A DNA stretch of 40,623 bases, taken from assembly GCA_937871505.1 (NCBI GenBank), contig CALMPF010000025.1:1-40623 (forward strand). Reading direction: 5' to 3'. The position numbers were made by a program, and so were the translations under genes. Shown one piece after another: positions 24,795-33,539 of this stretch. A model generated the notes under the pieces. The model did not search any database. It saw only the letters and a list, made by a program, of their open reading frames with translations, and was not told the DNA's origin. The stretch comes from an uncultured Planctomycetia bacterium (GTDB lineage Bacteria > Planctomycetota > Phycisphaerae > Phycisphaerales > SM1A02). Within the stretch, counting starts at the first letter, position 1; each line of letters starts with the position of its first letter.

Positions 24795-25643
24795 TCAGAC
24801 TCCGACTTCGATCATCTCGTGCTCCGCAGCGACGACGACCTCGAAGGGCTCGTCGCGATCGGCGGCGGCCTCCGGCGCGACGGCGGGGCCGAGCCGGTCC
24901 AGAAGCGGCAACGCCGCGACCAGCTCCATGCGGCCGTCGTGATGCTCGACGAGCGCCGTGCAGCTCTCGATCCAGTCGCCGCAGTTGTAGTAGGCGGGCC
25001 GCAGCCCTTCCCGGATCTCGGCCTTGTGGATGTGGCCGCAGACGACGCCGTCGAGCCTCTGGCGGGTCGCTTCCTCGATCAGGGTCTGCTCGAAGCGGCT
25101 GATGAAGGTGCAGGCGGACTTGACCTTGAGCTTGAGATACTGCGAGAGCGACCAGTACGGGAGGCCGATGAGGCGCCTTCCCCCGTTGTAGACGCGGTTG
25201 ATCCCGATGAGCACCTCGTAGGCCGCGGAGCCGAGCCCCGAGAGGACCGGATGGTGGCGGACGACGAGGTCGTACTGATCGCCATGGGTGACGAGGAAGC
25301 GCCTGCCGTCGGCGGTCTCGTGGATCGCCCGAGGCATGAGCTTCACGCCGCCGAACTCCAGGTGGTGGAACTGCCGCGCCGCCTCGTCGTGGTTGCCCGG
25401 CACGAAGATCACCTCCGTGCCGCGCTTGGCGATCTTGAGGATCCGGCGGACGACCTCGTTGTGCTCGGCAGGCCAGTACCAGCGCGACCGCAGCCGCCAC
25501 ATGTCGATGATGTCGCCGACGAGGTAGATGCGCTCGCAGCGGAGGAGCTTCAGGAACCGCGCCAGCTCCTGCGCGCGGCATCCGCGGCTCCCGAGGTGCG
25601 TGTCGCTGATGAAGGCTGTGCGGCAGGCGAGGTGCATCGGCAT
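24795..25643 (-). CDS. LpxH-like UDP-2,3-diacylglucosamine diphosphatase
   Basis: A 282-residue calcineurin-type metallophosphoesterase. Metal-site motifs are FISDTHLGSRG, LVGDIIDMW, FVPGNHDE, VTHGDQYD and VCGHIHKAE, in the right order. The family hydrolyses UDP-2,3-diacylglucosamine in lipid A synthesis. It resembles the longer LpxH-like type, so the exact substrate is inferred. The ATG at 25643 has GGAG 7 nt upstream on the minus strand; an in-frame ATG at 25664 lies before it. The C-terminal EVVVAAEHEMIEVGV tail is acidic. Confidence 0.85.
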   Translation of the reverse strand: MPMHLACRTAFISDTHLGSRGCRAQELARFLKLLRCERIYLVGDIIDMWRLRSRWYWPAEHNEVVRRILKIAKRGTEVIFVPGNHDEAARQFHHLEFGGVKLMPRAIHETADGRRFLVTHGDQYDLVVRHHPVLSGLGSAAYEVLIGINRVYNGGRRLIGLPYWSLSQYLKLKVKSACTFISRFEQTLIEEATRQRLDGVVCGHIHKAEIREGLRPAYYNCGDWIESCTALVEHHDGRMELVAALPLLDRLGPAVAPEAAADRDEPFEVVVAAEHEMIEVGV

Positions 25644-26030
25644 CGGGCGACTCCGTTCGCCCATCGCGACGGCTTTCGCGCAGCCGGTGGCGAAGGTCAC
25701 CGGAGTGCGGAAGTGCAGAGTTCCGAGGATCCGCGTCGCCTCCGCGGCGCTCTCGAGGAGGCGCGCAGATGGCAGCGATCCCTGCGCAGCGGAAGGTAGC
25801 GTCGATCGCCCGTGCGTCCAGCGTTCGCCGGGCCTCGGCGGAGAATTCCGCCCGGATGCGCAGAACTTGAGCGCATCGCCAACATCCTCCGAACTGAGCC
25901 GCCGCGCCGGCTCGATCGACCGCTTCGCGCACGGGCGCTTCCCGCCGGCCGCCGTCGGCGAGCCCACGCCGCACCGGCGCCGAAGACGCCGAAGCAGCCG
26001 CGCGACGACGCCGAGGGGGTGCCTGGAGCG
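25644..26030. other. Spacer between LpxH-like and GH56-like genes (387 bp)
   Basis: No gene is seen. A 17-bp sequence, GCCGGCTCGATCGACCG (25906-25922), recurs at 27580-27596 upstream of the next minus-strand gene. No terminator or clear promoter was found. Confidence 0.45.
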
Positions 26031-27269
26031 CTACTCAAAGTACGGACGGAGCTCCTGGAGCTTGCGCAGGTGGAGCAGCCGCAGATAGTCGCGCACCGCC
26101 TCCTGTCCGGCGGCCTGCACGGCTTCGAACTCCTCCCGCTGGCGCTTGCCGAGGCCGCCGCTGCGGAGCATCGACTCGTCGGCCCCCCACCAGACGACCC
26201 CGTCGGCGCCGCCGGCGAGCGCAGGCTCGATGACGCCGACGGTCCACTGCTCCGCGGTGAGCAGCTCGAGGCCGTCCTTCTGGTTGCTGTCGTGGATGCG
26301 GTGCCAGATCATCGGCAGGACCGGCTTGTCCCCCGCCATCGACTTCGCCAGCTCGGCGCTCGCTCGGACGTACTCCGGCAGGGCGCGGCGCCACTCGGGG
26401 TTCCCCCGGAACGAGTACGGGTGATAGACCGACGGCGAGACCCAGTCGCACGCATCGACGACCCGCTGCGGGCGGCGTCCCTTGGCCATCTCCGCCGCCT
26501 TCGATGCCGCGCTTCCCTTGTCCCACCCGACGATGCGACCGGCGTCGTCCTTGACGAAGAAGGGCAGATTGGGCACGGCGTAGACCGTCCACTTCGTCGT
26601 CGGCCGCACCTCCTTGGCGATCTCGATCAGCCGGAGCATCGCCCGCTCCCCCTGCGCGAAGGCCGGGTCCTCGGGTGCGCGGTTCAGGAACGCCAGCCAG
26701 TGCCCCTCAAAGTCGAGCATGGCCCATCCGGTGTGACCCTGCGGGATCTTCGACGCGATCGATCGGCGCAGCTTGGCCTCGTCGAGCCGCCCTCCCGACT
26801 CACCCTCCTGCTGGTAGATGATGTAGCAGCCTTCGCCCCCGAGCGAGCGGACCGCGCGGAGGAAGACCTCATCGGAGAGGCAGGAGACCAGCAGCGTGGG
26901 CTTGCCCGAGCGGTCCTTCGAGGCGCTCTCGGAGGGTGACCCGGCGCCCGGCGCTCGCCCACCGGAGGGGGCTTCCTGGCCGCCCGCGCCGCCGGCGCCC
27001 AGAAGGGCGCACCCTGCCTGGAGCGAGACCGCGGCGAACAGCGCCGTGAGGAGCGCGACGAGGCCGGCGCCCGCAGGCGCGACGGCGCTCCGCGGCCGGG
27101 CCTGAGCCGGGATTCTCTCGCGAGCTCGGTCCGGGACCGGTTCCTGAACCGGCTCCCGAACGGGTCCCCGAACGTGCCCACGACTGGACCCGCAGAACCG
27201 GAGCGCGGAGATCGCCCGGCCGATGAGCTGCGAGACCCGATCCGCCGATCGCCAGCGCTGCGCGGTCAT
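26031..27269 (-). CDS. GH56 (hyaluronidase)-like lipoprotein
   Basis: A 412-residue protein with a long basic N-terminus containing degenerate REPV repeats (34-46), then a hydrophobic segment and lipobox ending at C87. The mature part looks like a TIM barrel. GWAMLDFEGHW places D186 and E188 like the catalytic DFE of bee-venom hyaluronidase, and GADGVVWWGADE near the C-terminus matches the GVVIWGSSSD strand of that family. Known GH56 enzymes cut hyaluronan; a bacterial target is not evident. The ATG at 27269 has TAGGAT 5 nt upstream (or AGGA as a ribosome site). The N-terminal 60 residues before the signal are unusual. Confidence 0.6.
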   Translation of the reverse strand: MTAQRWRSADRVSQLIGRAISALRFCGSSRGHVRGPVREPVQEPVPDRARERIPAQARPRSAVAPAGAGLVALLTALFAAVSLQAGCALLGAGGAGGQEAPSGGRAPGAGSPSESASKDRSGKPTLLVSCLSDEVFLRAVRSLGGEGCYIIYQQEGESGGRLDEAKLRRSIASKIPQGHTGWAMLDFEGHWLAFLNRAPEDPAFAQGERAMLRLIEIAKEVRPTTKWTVYAVPNLPFFVKDDAGRIVGWDKGSAASKAAEMAKGRRPQRVVDACDWVSPSVYHPYSFRGNPEWRRALPEYVRASAELAKSMAGDKPVLPMIWHRIHDSNQKDGLELLTAEQWTVGVIEPALAGGADGVVWWGADESMLRSGGLGKRQREEFEAVQAAGQEAVRDYLRLLHLRKLQELRPYFE

Positions 27270-27280
27270 GAGCGATCCTA
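27270..27280 (-). promoter_or_regulatory. Possible leaderless -10 box
   Basis: On the minus strand TAGGAT (plus 27275-27280) is 5 nt before the ATG at 27269. The same bases can be read as an AGGA ribosome binding site, so its role is ambiguous. Confidence 0.35.
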
Positions 27281-27367
27281 TGGGGCGGCACTCGGAGCGG
27301 CCTTCGCCCTCCCGACGCCCGCGCACCGCGGCGCTCGTCTGGCGATCCGGTCTCTGGAGGGATGCAG

Positions 27368-27455
27368 GCGTCTGGGCGCTTGGGCATCCGGGGATGTGGG
27401 CGTCTGGGCGTCTGGGCGTCTGGGCACTTGGGCACTTGGGCACTTGGGCATCTGG
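27368..27455. repeat. Octamer tandem array, 11 x 8 bp
   Basis: Eleven contiguous 8-bp units with no gap, mostly GCGTCTGG and GCACTTGG with variants such as GCATCCGG. Eight is not a multiple of three, so the array cannot encode a peptide repeat of one unit, and it lies between divergent envelope genes. The units fall in two blocks (GCGTCTGG then GCACTTGG), which points to recent slippage. Confidence 0.85.
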
Positions 27456-27712
27456 GCACCGCACGCCGCGAACCGATGGGTTGCCCCACGCGTCTGAAGT
27501 CATCTCGAGCCGCCGGCGTCGGCTCCTGGCCTGCCCGACCGGCCATCCGTTGGGTCTCCTTCGATCGAGCCTGGTTCGGGCCGGCTCGATCGACCGACGG
27601 AGATCGGATCTGCCGCGGAACACGACCCAACCTTCAGGCGTTGATCAGTTCGTCCTCACACGCAACACCCGCGCAGAGTCGGAACCCACGTCCCTGAGGA
27701 AAGTCCAGCCCC

Positions 27713-29329
27713 ATGACCCAGATCACCGAACGCTCGTCGTCGCGAGCCCGCTTCGCGACAGCGCTTCCCTCCCCCTCCGCTCGTTCCGGCCTCGCCGCGC
27801 TCTGCCCAGTTGAAGGAGCGGCCACGATCGCCTGTGGCTCCGGCCGCCGGGCCTCGAGACCCGGCAGTCGCGGCGCCCTGCCGCTCGCCGCCGCCCTCTT
27901 CATCGCGGCGCTCGCGGGGCCGCTCGGAGCCGATGACGGAGCCGCGGGCGCGAAGGGCGCTTCCGCCCAGACCGAAGCCCAGACCGAAGCCAAGGCCGAC
28001 GGCAAGACCGACGCCAAAGCCGACGCGAAGGCCGAACCGGGTTCGCCCGAGGCAGCGCCGAAGGCGCCCGAGAAGTCGCAGGAGGAACTCGATCGCGAGC
28101 GGGCGCGTCGCGAGATCGACGCGCTCAAGCTCGAGCTCGACCGGCTCTCGACCGAGTACCAGCTCATGCAGCAGCGGCAGCGCAACGATCTCGCCAAGGC
28201 GGAGCTCGAGCGTCAGGAGCTGACCACGAAGGCGGCCCTCGAGCAGGCTCGGCTGGAACAGGATCTCGCGGCCAAGCGCGCCGAGGTGGCGCGGATCCAG
28301 GCCGAGGCGCAGCTTGAGAAGGCGATGCGCGACCGCGCGAACTCGGCCACCGAGGTCGCCCTCGAGCGCCGGCAGCTCGAGGCCAAGCTCACCGCATCCC
28401 GGCTGGAGGCCGAGCTCGAGGCCCTTCGCGGCGCGATGCAGACCGTCCAGCTCGAGAACGCCGTCCGGCAGGAAGAAGTCAAGCGCGCCCAGATGGAGGC
28501 GCAGCTCGCCCGTCAGGCCTTCGAGGCGCAGATCGGCGTGCTCCGCGCCGAGCTCGAGCTCCGCGGCGCCCGCGACCAGAACGACGCCCGCGTGCTTCAG
28601 GCGGTCGAGCGCCGGGAGAACCCGCTCGACGGCGCCACCCTCTGGGTGAGCGATCGCCGAATCGCGCTCAACGGGCCCATCGTCTCCGGCACCGCGGACT
28701 TCGTCTGCGACCGGATCGACTTCTTCAACAATCAGTCGCAGTCGGACCCGATCTTCATCGTGATCGACAACTCACCGGGCGGCTCGGTCATGGAGGGCTA
28801 CCGCATCGTCAAGGCGATCGAGACCAGCCCGGCCCCGGTCCACGTGGTCGTCAAGAGCTTCGCCGCGAGCATGGCGGCGATCATCACCTCGCTCGCCCAG
28901 CACTCCTACGCGCTCCCCAATGCCCTGATCCTGCACCACCAGATGAGCAGCGGCATGCGCGGCAACCTGACCCAGCAGCGCGAGCAGTTCGAGAAGTCGA
29001 TGGAGTGGGCCCGCAGGCTCGCTGAGCCGCTGGCCGCCAAGATGGGCATCAACTACGACGAGCTCGTCCGGCGGATGTACGAGAACAACTCCGACGGCGA
29101 CTGGGTCGAGTTCGCCGACCGGGCCCAGGCGCTCAAGTGGGTCGATCACATCGTCGAGGAGATCCGCGAGGAGGGCTTCCGCGACCGGCCCACGGGCAAT
29201 CGCGCCAGCCTCCCGTTCTGGATGGAGGCGATGGTGCACGACGAGAAGGGAAACCCCTATGTCAAGCTCCCGCCGCTGATGCCCTTCGATCACTACTTCA
29301 TGTACGACCCGACGAACTTCTGGCGCTGA
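27713..29329 (+). CDS. Exported ClpP-fold protease with coiled coil
   Basis: A 538-residue protein. Residues 55-73 (ALPLAAALFIAALAGPLGA) form a signal or anchor. A Lys/Ala/Glu-rich low-complexity stretch follows, with a TEAKADGKTDAK pattern, then a long coiled coil (about 105-295). The ClpP-like domain (about 300-500) has IVIDNSPGGSVMEGY, S386 in SFAASMAAI and H409 in LILHHQMSSG. The third triad residue aligns with N459 in ENNSDGD, not Asp, with D461 and D463 nearby. No AAA+ partner is adjacent. GAGGAAAG before the ATG supports the start. Oligomeric state and activity are unknown. Confidence 0.8.
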   Translation: MTQITERSSSRARFATALPSPSARSGLAALCPVEGAATIACGSGRRASRPGSRGALPLAAALFIAALAGPLGADDGAAGAKGASAQTEAQTEAKADGKTDAKADAKAEPGSPEAAPKAPEKSQEELDRERARREIDALKLELDRLSTEYQLMQQRQRNDLAKAELERQELTTKAALEQARLEQDLAAKRAEVARIQAEAQLEKAMRDRANSATEVALERRQLEAKLTASRLEAELEALRGAMQTVQLENAVRQEEVKRAQMEAQLARQAFEAQIGVLRAELELRGARDQNDARVLQAVERRENPLDGATLWVSDRRIALNGPIVSGTADFVCDRIDFFNNQSQSDPIFIVIDNSPGGSVMEGYRIVKAIETSPAPVHVVVKSFAASMAAIITSLAQHSYALPNALILHHQMSSGMRGNLTQQREQFEKSMEWARRLAEPLAAKMGINYDELVRRMYENNSDGDWVEFADRAQALKWVDHIVEEIREEGFRDRPTGNRASLPFWMEAMVHDEKGNPYVKLPPLMPFDHYFMYDPTNFWR

Positions 29330-29393
29330 AGGCGTGCGGCGAACCTCGTCGGAGCCCGGAGCGGCCCAGCGCGCAGCATGACGTTCGCCGCGG

Positions 29394-29430
29394 CGCGGCA
29401 GGGGCGGATCTCAGAGCCGCCCCTGTCGCG
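29394..29430 (+). terminator. Strong hairpin terminator of the ClpP-like gene
   Basis: A 14-bp stem with one G-U pair: CGCGGCAGGGGCGG (29394-29407) with CCGCCCCTGTCGCG (29417-29430) and a 9-nt loop ATCTCAGAG. It lies 65 nt after the stop codon. No T-run follows. Its inner part is shared with the hairpin at 40453-40473. Confidence 0.65.
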
Positions 29431-29657
29431 TTCCGCGCGCGGCGCCGCCGATGCGCGGGACTGATCGCGCCGGTCGGCGATCCGGGCGACTGCGGGCGAA
29501 TCGGGGCGAGTTCGGGGCGGCGAGCCAACCTCACCAAGCAGCGCTCCCCGCGCCCGGCGTCGCGCGCGTTCCCCGGAGAAGGTCTGCGTCCAGCGACCGG
29601 ATCCGAAGCCACGCGTTGCTGGCGAGCGAAAGTCGTTGCTCGCTCGCAGCGCGCCGG

Positions 29658-29670
29658 TAGACTCCCGACG
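29658..29670 (+). promoter_or_regulatory. Leaderless-type -10 box before a possible leader ORF
   Basis: TAGACT at 29658-29663 is 7 nt before the ATG at 29671. The same hexamer and spacing occur at pgpA and, with 6 nt, at mcsA. Confidence 0.5.
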
Positions 29671-29772
29671 ATGCACTGCGGCGTGAGAGACGCGGGGCGG
29701 TCCGGAACCCGACCCGACATCCAGCGAGCACCGACCGCCGCGCGCTTCGGCGAGCGGAGCTCTGCCCCATGA
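29671..29772 (+). CDS. Possible 33-residue leader ORF
   Basis: A short frame beginning MHCGVRDAGRSG and rich in Arg. Its ATG lies directly downstream of a -10 box, and its TGA overlaps the ATG of the SLC13 transporter (ATGA), the same arrangement used by five other gene pairs here. That makes translational coupling or leader-peptide control possible. The composition is not diagnostic and a 33-codon frame can arise by chance, so it is tentative. Confidence 0.35.
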   Translation: MHCGVRDAGRSGTRPDIQRAPTAARFGERSSAP

Positions 29773-31721
29773 GCCTCCTCCTGGCCGCAGTGGCTGCGGG
29801 GCCTGCGGCGCCTTCCGGCGCGGATCTGAGACTCTGGCTCGTGCTCGGCCTGCTTGCGGCGGCGATCGTGATGTTCGCGATCAACAGGCCGCGCATGGAT
29901 GTCGTCGCCCTGATGATGCTCGTCGCGCTGCCGCTGACCGGCACGGTCAGCGTCAACGAGGCGCTGGCAGGCTTCAGCGATCCCAACATCGTGCTGATCG
30001 CCGCCCTCTTCGTGCTCGGCGACGGTCTCGTGCGAACGGGCGTGGCGCGCAACCTCGGCGACTGGCTCATCGCGCGGACGGGGTCGAGCGAGACGCTGCT
30101 GCTGGTGCTGCTGATGGTCGTCGTCTGCGGCGTCGGCTCGATCATGAGCTCGACCGCGGTGACCGCGATCTTCATCCCGGTGGCGATGCGGATCGCAGCC
30201 AGCACCGGGACATCCCCCAGCCGCCTGATGATGCCCCTGAGCTTCGCGGCGCTGATCAGCGGGATGATGACTCTGATCGCCACCGCGCCGAACCTCGTCG
30301 TCAGCGCCGAGCTCGAGCGCCAGGGCGAGCGGCCGTTCTCCTTCTTCGCCTTCGCGCCATTCGGCGTCCCGGTTCTCATCGCGGGCATCGCCTACATGCT
30401 CGTCGCCCGCCGCTTCCTGGGCGAAAGCCGCCCTGGAAGCGCGACGACCGCGCGACGACCGAGCCTGCGCGACTGGATCAGCACCTACGACCTCGGCGGC
30501 CGCGAGTACCGCGTGCGGATCGGACCGCGCTCGCCGCTCGTGGGCCGCACGCTGGAGGCGCTGAGCCTGCCTGAGACCGAGGGGATGACGGTCATCGCCA
30601 TCGAGCGCACGATCGGCCGGGGGACGGGGCTCATCCGGCCCTCGATGTCGACCGACCTGCACGCCGGCGACATCCTGATGATCGACCTCGGGCGGCCCGC
30701 CCGCGAGGCCGAAGCCGGGGCGGGCGATGCCGGGGATGACCAGCGCGCGGGCGCGCCGACGGAGGCGACCCGCACGGAGATCACCTCGCTCTGCGAGCGC
30801 TTCGACCTCGAGACGCTCCCTCTCGACGGAGCGTACTTCGGCGACCACACCCAGGAGCTGGGAATGGCCGAGGTGATCGTGCCCGCGGAGAGCGACCTGA
30901 TCGGCAAGACGATCGCGAAGGCTCGCTTCCGCTCCCGGACGGGACTGACGGTCATCGGGCTGCGCCGCGGCACCGAGCCGGTCTCCGGCCCGCTGCTCGA
31001 CGAGAGGCTCGCCGTCGGCGACACGCTGCTGGTCGTCGGAGCGTGGAAGGACATCACGCGGCTGGGCCCGGACGACGCGGGAGTCCTGATCTTCCGCCTT
31101 CCCGCCGAGATCGACGAGGTCCTCGCGGCGCCGGGCAGGGCGTGGTTCGCAGTCGGCACGCTCGCCGTCGTGATCGGCCTGATGGTCTCCGGCGTCGTCG
31201 CCAACGTCATCGCCGCCCTCCTCGGCTGCCTGATGCTCGGAGCCTTCCGCTGCATCACGATCGGAAGCGCGTACCGGGCGATCGACTGGAAGACGATCGT
31301 GCTCATCGTGGGGATGCTCCCCTTCGCGATCGCCCTCAAGAACACCGGCGGGGTCGAGCTGGCCGCCAACGCGGTGGCGAGCCTGACGGAGAACGCGGGA
31401 CCCCGGCTGACCCTCGCGGCGATCTTCGCCGCCACCGCGCTCCTGGGGATGTTCATGTCCAACACCGCCACCGCCGTGCTGATGGCGCCCGTGGCCATCA
31501 CGATCGCGACGACGACCGGCCAGTCGCCGCAAGTCTTCGCGATGATCGTGGCGCTGGCGGCCTCGACCGCCTTCGTCACGCCGGTCTCCTCGCCCGTGAA
31601 CACGCTCGTCGTCACCCCCGGCAACTACTCCTTCGGCGACTTCGTCAAGGTCGGCGGTCCCTTCGCCCTCGTCGTCCTCGTGATCTCGGTGGTCCTCGTT
31701 CCGATCTTCATCCCAGGCTGA
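29769..31721 (+). CDS. SLC13-family permease with RCK-C domains
   Basis: A 650-residue inner-membrane transporter of the divalent anion/sodium symporter group. The first membrane half (about 20-220) carries GSIMSSTAVTAIFIPV, and the second half (about 455-650) the equivalent LGMFMSNTATAVLMAPVAI and FVTPVSSPVNTLV, the repeat signature of the fold. Between them lie two TrkA-C-like domains around VRIGPRSPLVGRTLEAL and VIVPAESDLIGKTIAKA. Substrates of the family include dicarboxylates and sulfate; none can be assigned. GGAG lies 9 nt before the ATG. It precedes an AbgT gene by 37 bp. Confidence 0.87.
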   Translation: MSLLLAAVAAGPAAPSGADLRLWLVLGLLAAAIVMFAINRPRMDVVALMMLVALPLTGTVSVNEALAGFSDPNIVLIAALFVLGDGLVRTGVARNLGDWLIARTGSSETLLLVLLMVVVCGVGSIMSSTAVTAIFIPVAMRIAASTGTSPSRLMMPLSFAALISGMMTLIATAPNLVVSAELERQGERPFSFFAFAPFGVPVLIAGIAYMLVARRFLGESRPGSATTARRPSLRDWISTYDLGGREYRVRIGPRSPLVGRTLEALSLPETEGMTVIAIERTIGRGTGLIRPSMSTDLHAGDILMIDLGRPAREAEAGAGDAGDDQRAGAPTEATRTEITSLCERFDLETLPLDGAYFGDHTQELGMAEVIVPAESDLIGKTIAKARFRSRTGLTVIGLRRGTEPVSGPLLDERLAVGDTLLVVGAWKDITRLGPDDAGVLIFRLPAEIDEVLAAPGRAWFAVGTLAVVIGLMVSGVVANVIAALLGCLMLGAFRCITIGSAYRAIDWKTIVLIVGMLPFAIALKNTGGVELAANAVASLTENAGPRLTLAAIFAATALLGMFMSNTATAVLMAPVAITIATTTGQSPQVFAMIVALAASTAFVTPVSSPVNTLVVTPGNYSFGDFVKVGGPFALVVLVISVVLVPIFIPG

Positions 31722-31758
31722 GCGTCGCGCAGGCGCGCCGCGCTCCGGTACACCTCCC

Positions 31759-33474
31759 ATGCCATCGACACCCGACTCCCGGAAGACCGTGATGCAGAAG
31801 TTCCTCGACCTCGTCGAGGCCGTCGGCAACAAGGTGCCCCACCCGGTGGTCATCTTCCTGATCCTCATCGGGATCGTGATCGTGCTCTCGCACGCGCTCC
31901 ATCTCGCGGGAGCGAAGGTCACCTACGAGGTGCTCAGGCCCGTCGAGGTCCAGCCCGAGTCTCCGTCGAGCTACACCGCCGTCTGGGCGCCGGTCTCCGG
32001 GGCGTACAGGGCCCCGATCCTCGTCGACGGCGCGACGATCGATCCGCCCGCGGCGGCGAAGTACGAGGTCGTCGTCAACGAGCGCTCGGCGCAGAGCCTG
32101 CTCTCGCGCGACGGAGTGCGCTTCATGTACTCCTCCGTGATCCCGAACTTCATGGGCTTCACCGCGGTCGGGCTGATCATCGTGGCGATGCTCGGCGTCG
32201 GCGTCGCCGAGGAGTCGGGGCTCATCAAGGCCCTCATCCGCAAGCTCGTGATCGTCTCGCCGAAGGCGGCGCTGAGCTACATCCTGGTCTTCGTCGGCAT
32301 CCTCTCGAGCATCGCCGCCGACGCCGGCTACCTCGTGCTCATTCCCCTCGCCGGCGTCGCCTTTCTCAGCGTGGGGCGCCATCCGCTCGCCGGGCTCGCC
32401 CTCGGCTTCGCCGCGGTGGCCGGCGCGTTCACCGTCAACGTCCTGATCAAGCCCCTCGATGCGATCCTGACGGAGTTCACCAACGACGCCATCCGGATGG
32501 TCGCGCCCGACGCGGATCTCGGCCTGGCCGCGAACCTCTGGTTCTCGATCGCCTCGGTGGCGATGCTGACCATCCTGATCGCCCAGATCAACGACCGGAT
32601 CATCGAACCGCGACTGGGGAAGTACACCCCCGGCAGCGGCAGCCGCGACGAGGGCGAAGGGAATCAGGGGACGACGGGCAAGGACAGCGGAAAGGGCGGA
32701 AGCGGGCCTGCCGCCGACGGACGGCTCTCGCCGACCGAAGCCCGCGGACTGCGCTTCGCGTGGCTCGGCCTCGCGGCGACGCTCGGACTCTTCGCGCTGA
32801 TCGCGCTGCCCTCGGGCGCCCCGCTTCGGAACCCCGAGACCGGGGCCCTGATCGGCGACTCCCCCTTCATGAACGGGCTGATCGCCTTCATCACGATCAT
32901 CTTCTTCGTGATGGGCCTGGCCTACGGCATCGGGGCCGGGACCATGAGAAGCTCGACCGATGTGATCAAGGCGATGGAGAAGGCCGTCAGCGGGCTCGGC
33001 GGGCTGATCTTCCTGCTTTTCGTCATCAGCCAGTTCGTCGCCTACTTCAACTACTCCAACATGGCCACGCTGCTGGCCGTCTCCCTCTCGGACATCCTGA
33101 AGACCTCCAGCATCGGACCGCTCTGGCTCCTGCTCGGCTTCATCGGCGTCGTCGCCCTGATCGACCTGCTCATCACCGGCGCCATCGCGAAGTGGGCGAT
33201 CTTCGCGCCGGTCTTCGTGCCGCTCTTGATCAACCTCGACGTCGATCCGGCGGCGGTGCTCGCGGCCTACCGCGTCGGCGACTCGCCGGTGAACGCCATC
33301 ACGCCGCTGAACGCGTACTTCGCCCTCGTCGTGACCTTCTGCCAGCGGTACGACCGCAACGCGGGCGTCGGAACGCTCGTCGCCCTGATGCTCCCGTACG
33401 TGGTGATCCTCCTCGTCGCCTGGACGCTGCTCTTCGCGGCGTGGTTCCTGCTCGGCCTGCCGTGGGGCATCTAG
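31759..33474 (+). CDS. AbgT family transporter
   Basis: A 571-residue inner-membrane protein related to the p-aminobenzoyl-glutamate importer and to MtrF-type drug exporters. It starts with KVPHPVVIFLILIGIVIVLS, contains FMGFTAVGLIIVAMLGVGVAE, and has SQFVAYFNYSNMATLLA and GDSPVNAITPLNAYF, conserved family regions. It is longer than the usual 510 because of an extracytoplasmic insert (about 50-120) and a Gly/Ser/Asp-rich linker (about 290-330). It may share a transcript with the SLC13 gene. Direction of transport is unknown. Confidence 0.88.
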   Translation: MPSTPDSRKTVMQKFLDLVEAVGNKVPHPVVIFLILIGIVIVLSHALHLAGAKVTYEVLRPVEVQPESPSSYTAVWAPVSGAYRAPILVDGATIDPPAAAKYEVVVNERSAQSLLSRDGVRFMYSSVIPNFMGFTAVGLIIVAMLGVGVAEESGLIKALIRKLVIVSPKAALSYILVFVGILSSIAADAGYLVLIPLAGVAFLSVGRHPLAGLALGFAAVAGAFTVNVLIKPLDAILTEFTNDAIRMVAPDADLGLAANLWFSIASVAMLTILIAQINDRIIEPRLGKYTPGSGSRDEGEGNQGTTGKDSGKGGSGPAADGRLSPTEARGLRFAWLGLAATLGLFALIALPSGAPLRNPETGALIGDSPFMNGLIAFITIIFFVMGLAYGIGAGTMRSSTDVIKAMEKAVSGLGGLIFLLFVISQFVAYFNYSNMATLLAVSLSDILKTSSIGPLWLLLGFIGVVALIDLLITGAIAKWAIFAPVFVPLLINLDVDPAAVLAAYRVGDSPVNAITPLNAYFALVVTFCQRYDRNAGVGTLVALMLPYVVILLVAWTLLFAAWFLLGLPWGI

Positions 33475-33496
33475 TCATGCGGCCATCGAAGGCCCG

Positions 33497-33526
33497 GAAG
33501 GGGTCCGGAGGCATCGGATGCCCTTC
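33497..33526. terminator. Possible hairpin between convergent genes
   Basis: GAAGGG (33497-33502) pairs with CCCTTC (33521-33526), between the AbgT gene and the minus-strand patatin gene. The inner part contains a further GGCATC/GATGCC inverted repeat that may extend it. Confidence 0.35.
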
Positions 33527-33539
33527 GACGCGATGCGGT

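Larger units (their letters stand above)
27270..27712. other. Divergent intergenic region GH56-like/ClpP-like (443 bp)
   Basis: No gene is seen. It holds the 8-bp tandem array at 27368-27455 and the second copy of the 17-bp sequence at 27580-27596. GAGGAAAG near 27695 is the ribosome binding site of the ClpP-like gene. Confidence 0.5.
29330..29670. other. Spacer after the ClpP-like gene (341 bp)
   Basis: Holds the strong hairpin at 29394-29430. No other gene is seen before the -10-like box at 29658. Confidence 0.5.

Noticed and set aside
25906..27596. 17-bp repeat GCCGGCTCGATCGACCG as shared operator
   Set aside because: CGATCG-containing words are frequent throughout this GC-rich window, and two copies 280-330 bp upstream of starts are too weak as evidence.
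27270..27623. Extension of the GH56-like protein through the octamer array
   Set aside because: The added residues are repeats from a non-triplet array and precede the signal peptide; the ATG at 27269 has upstream signals.
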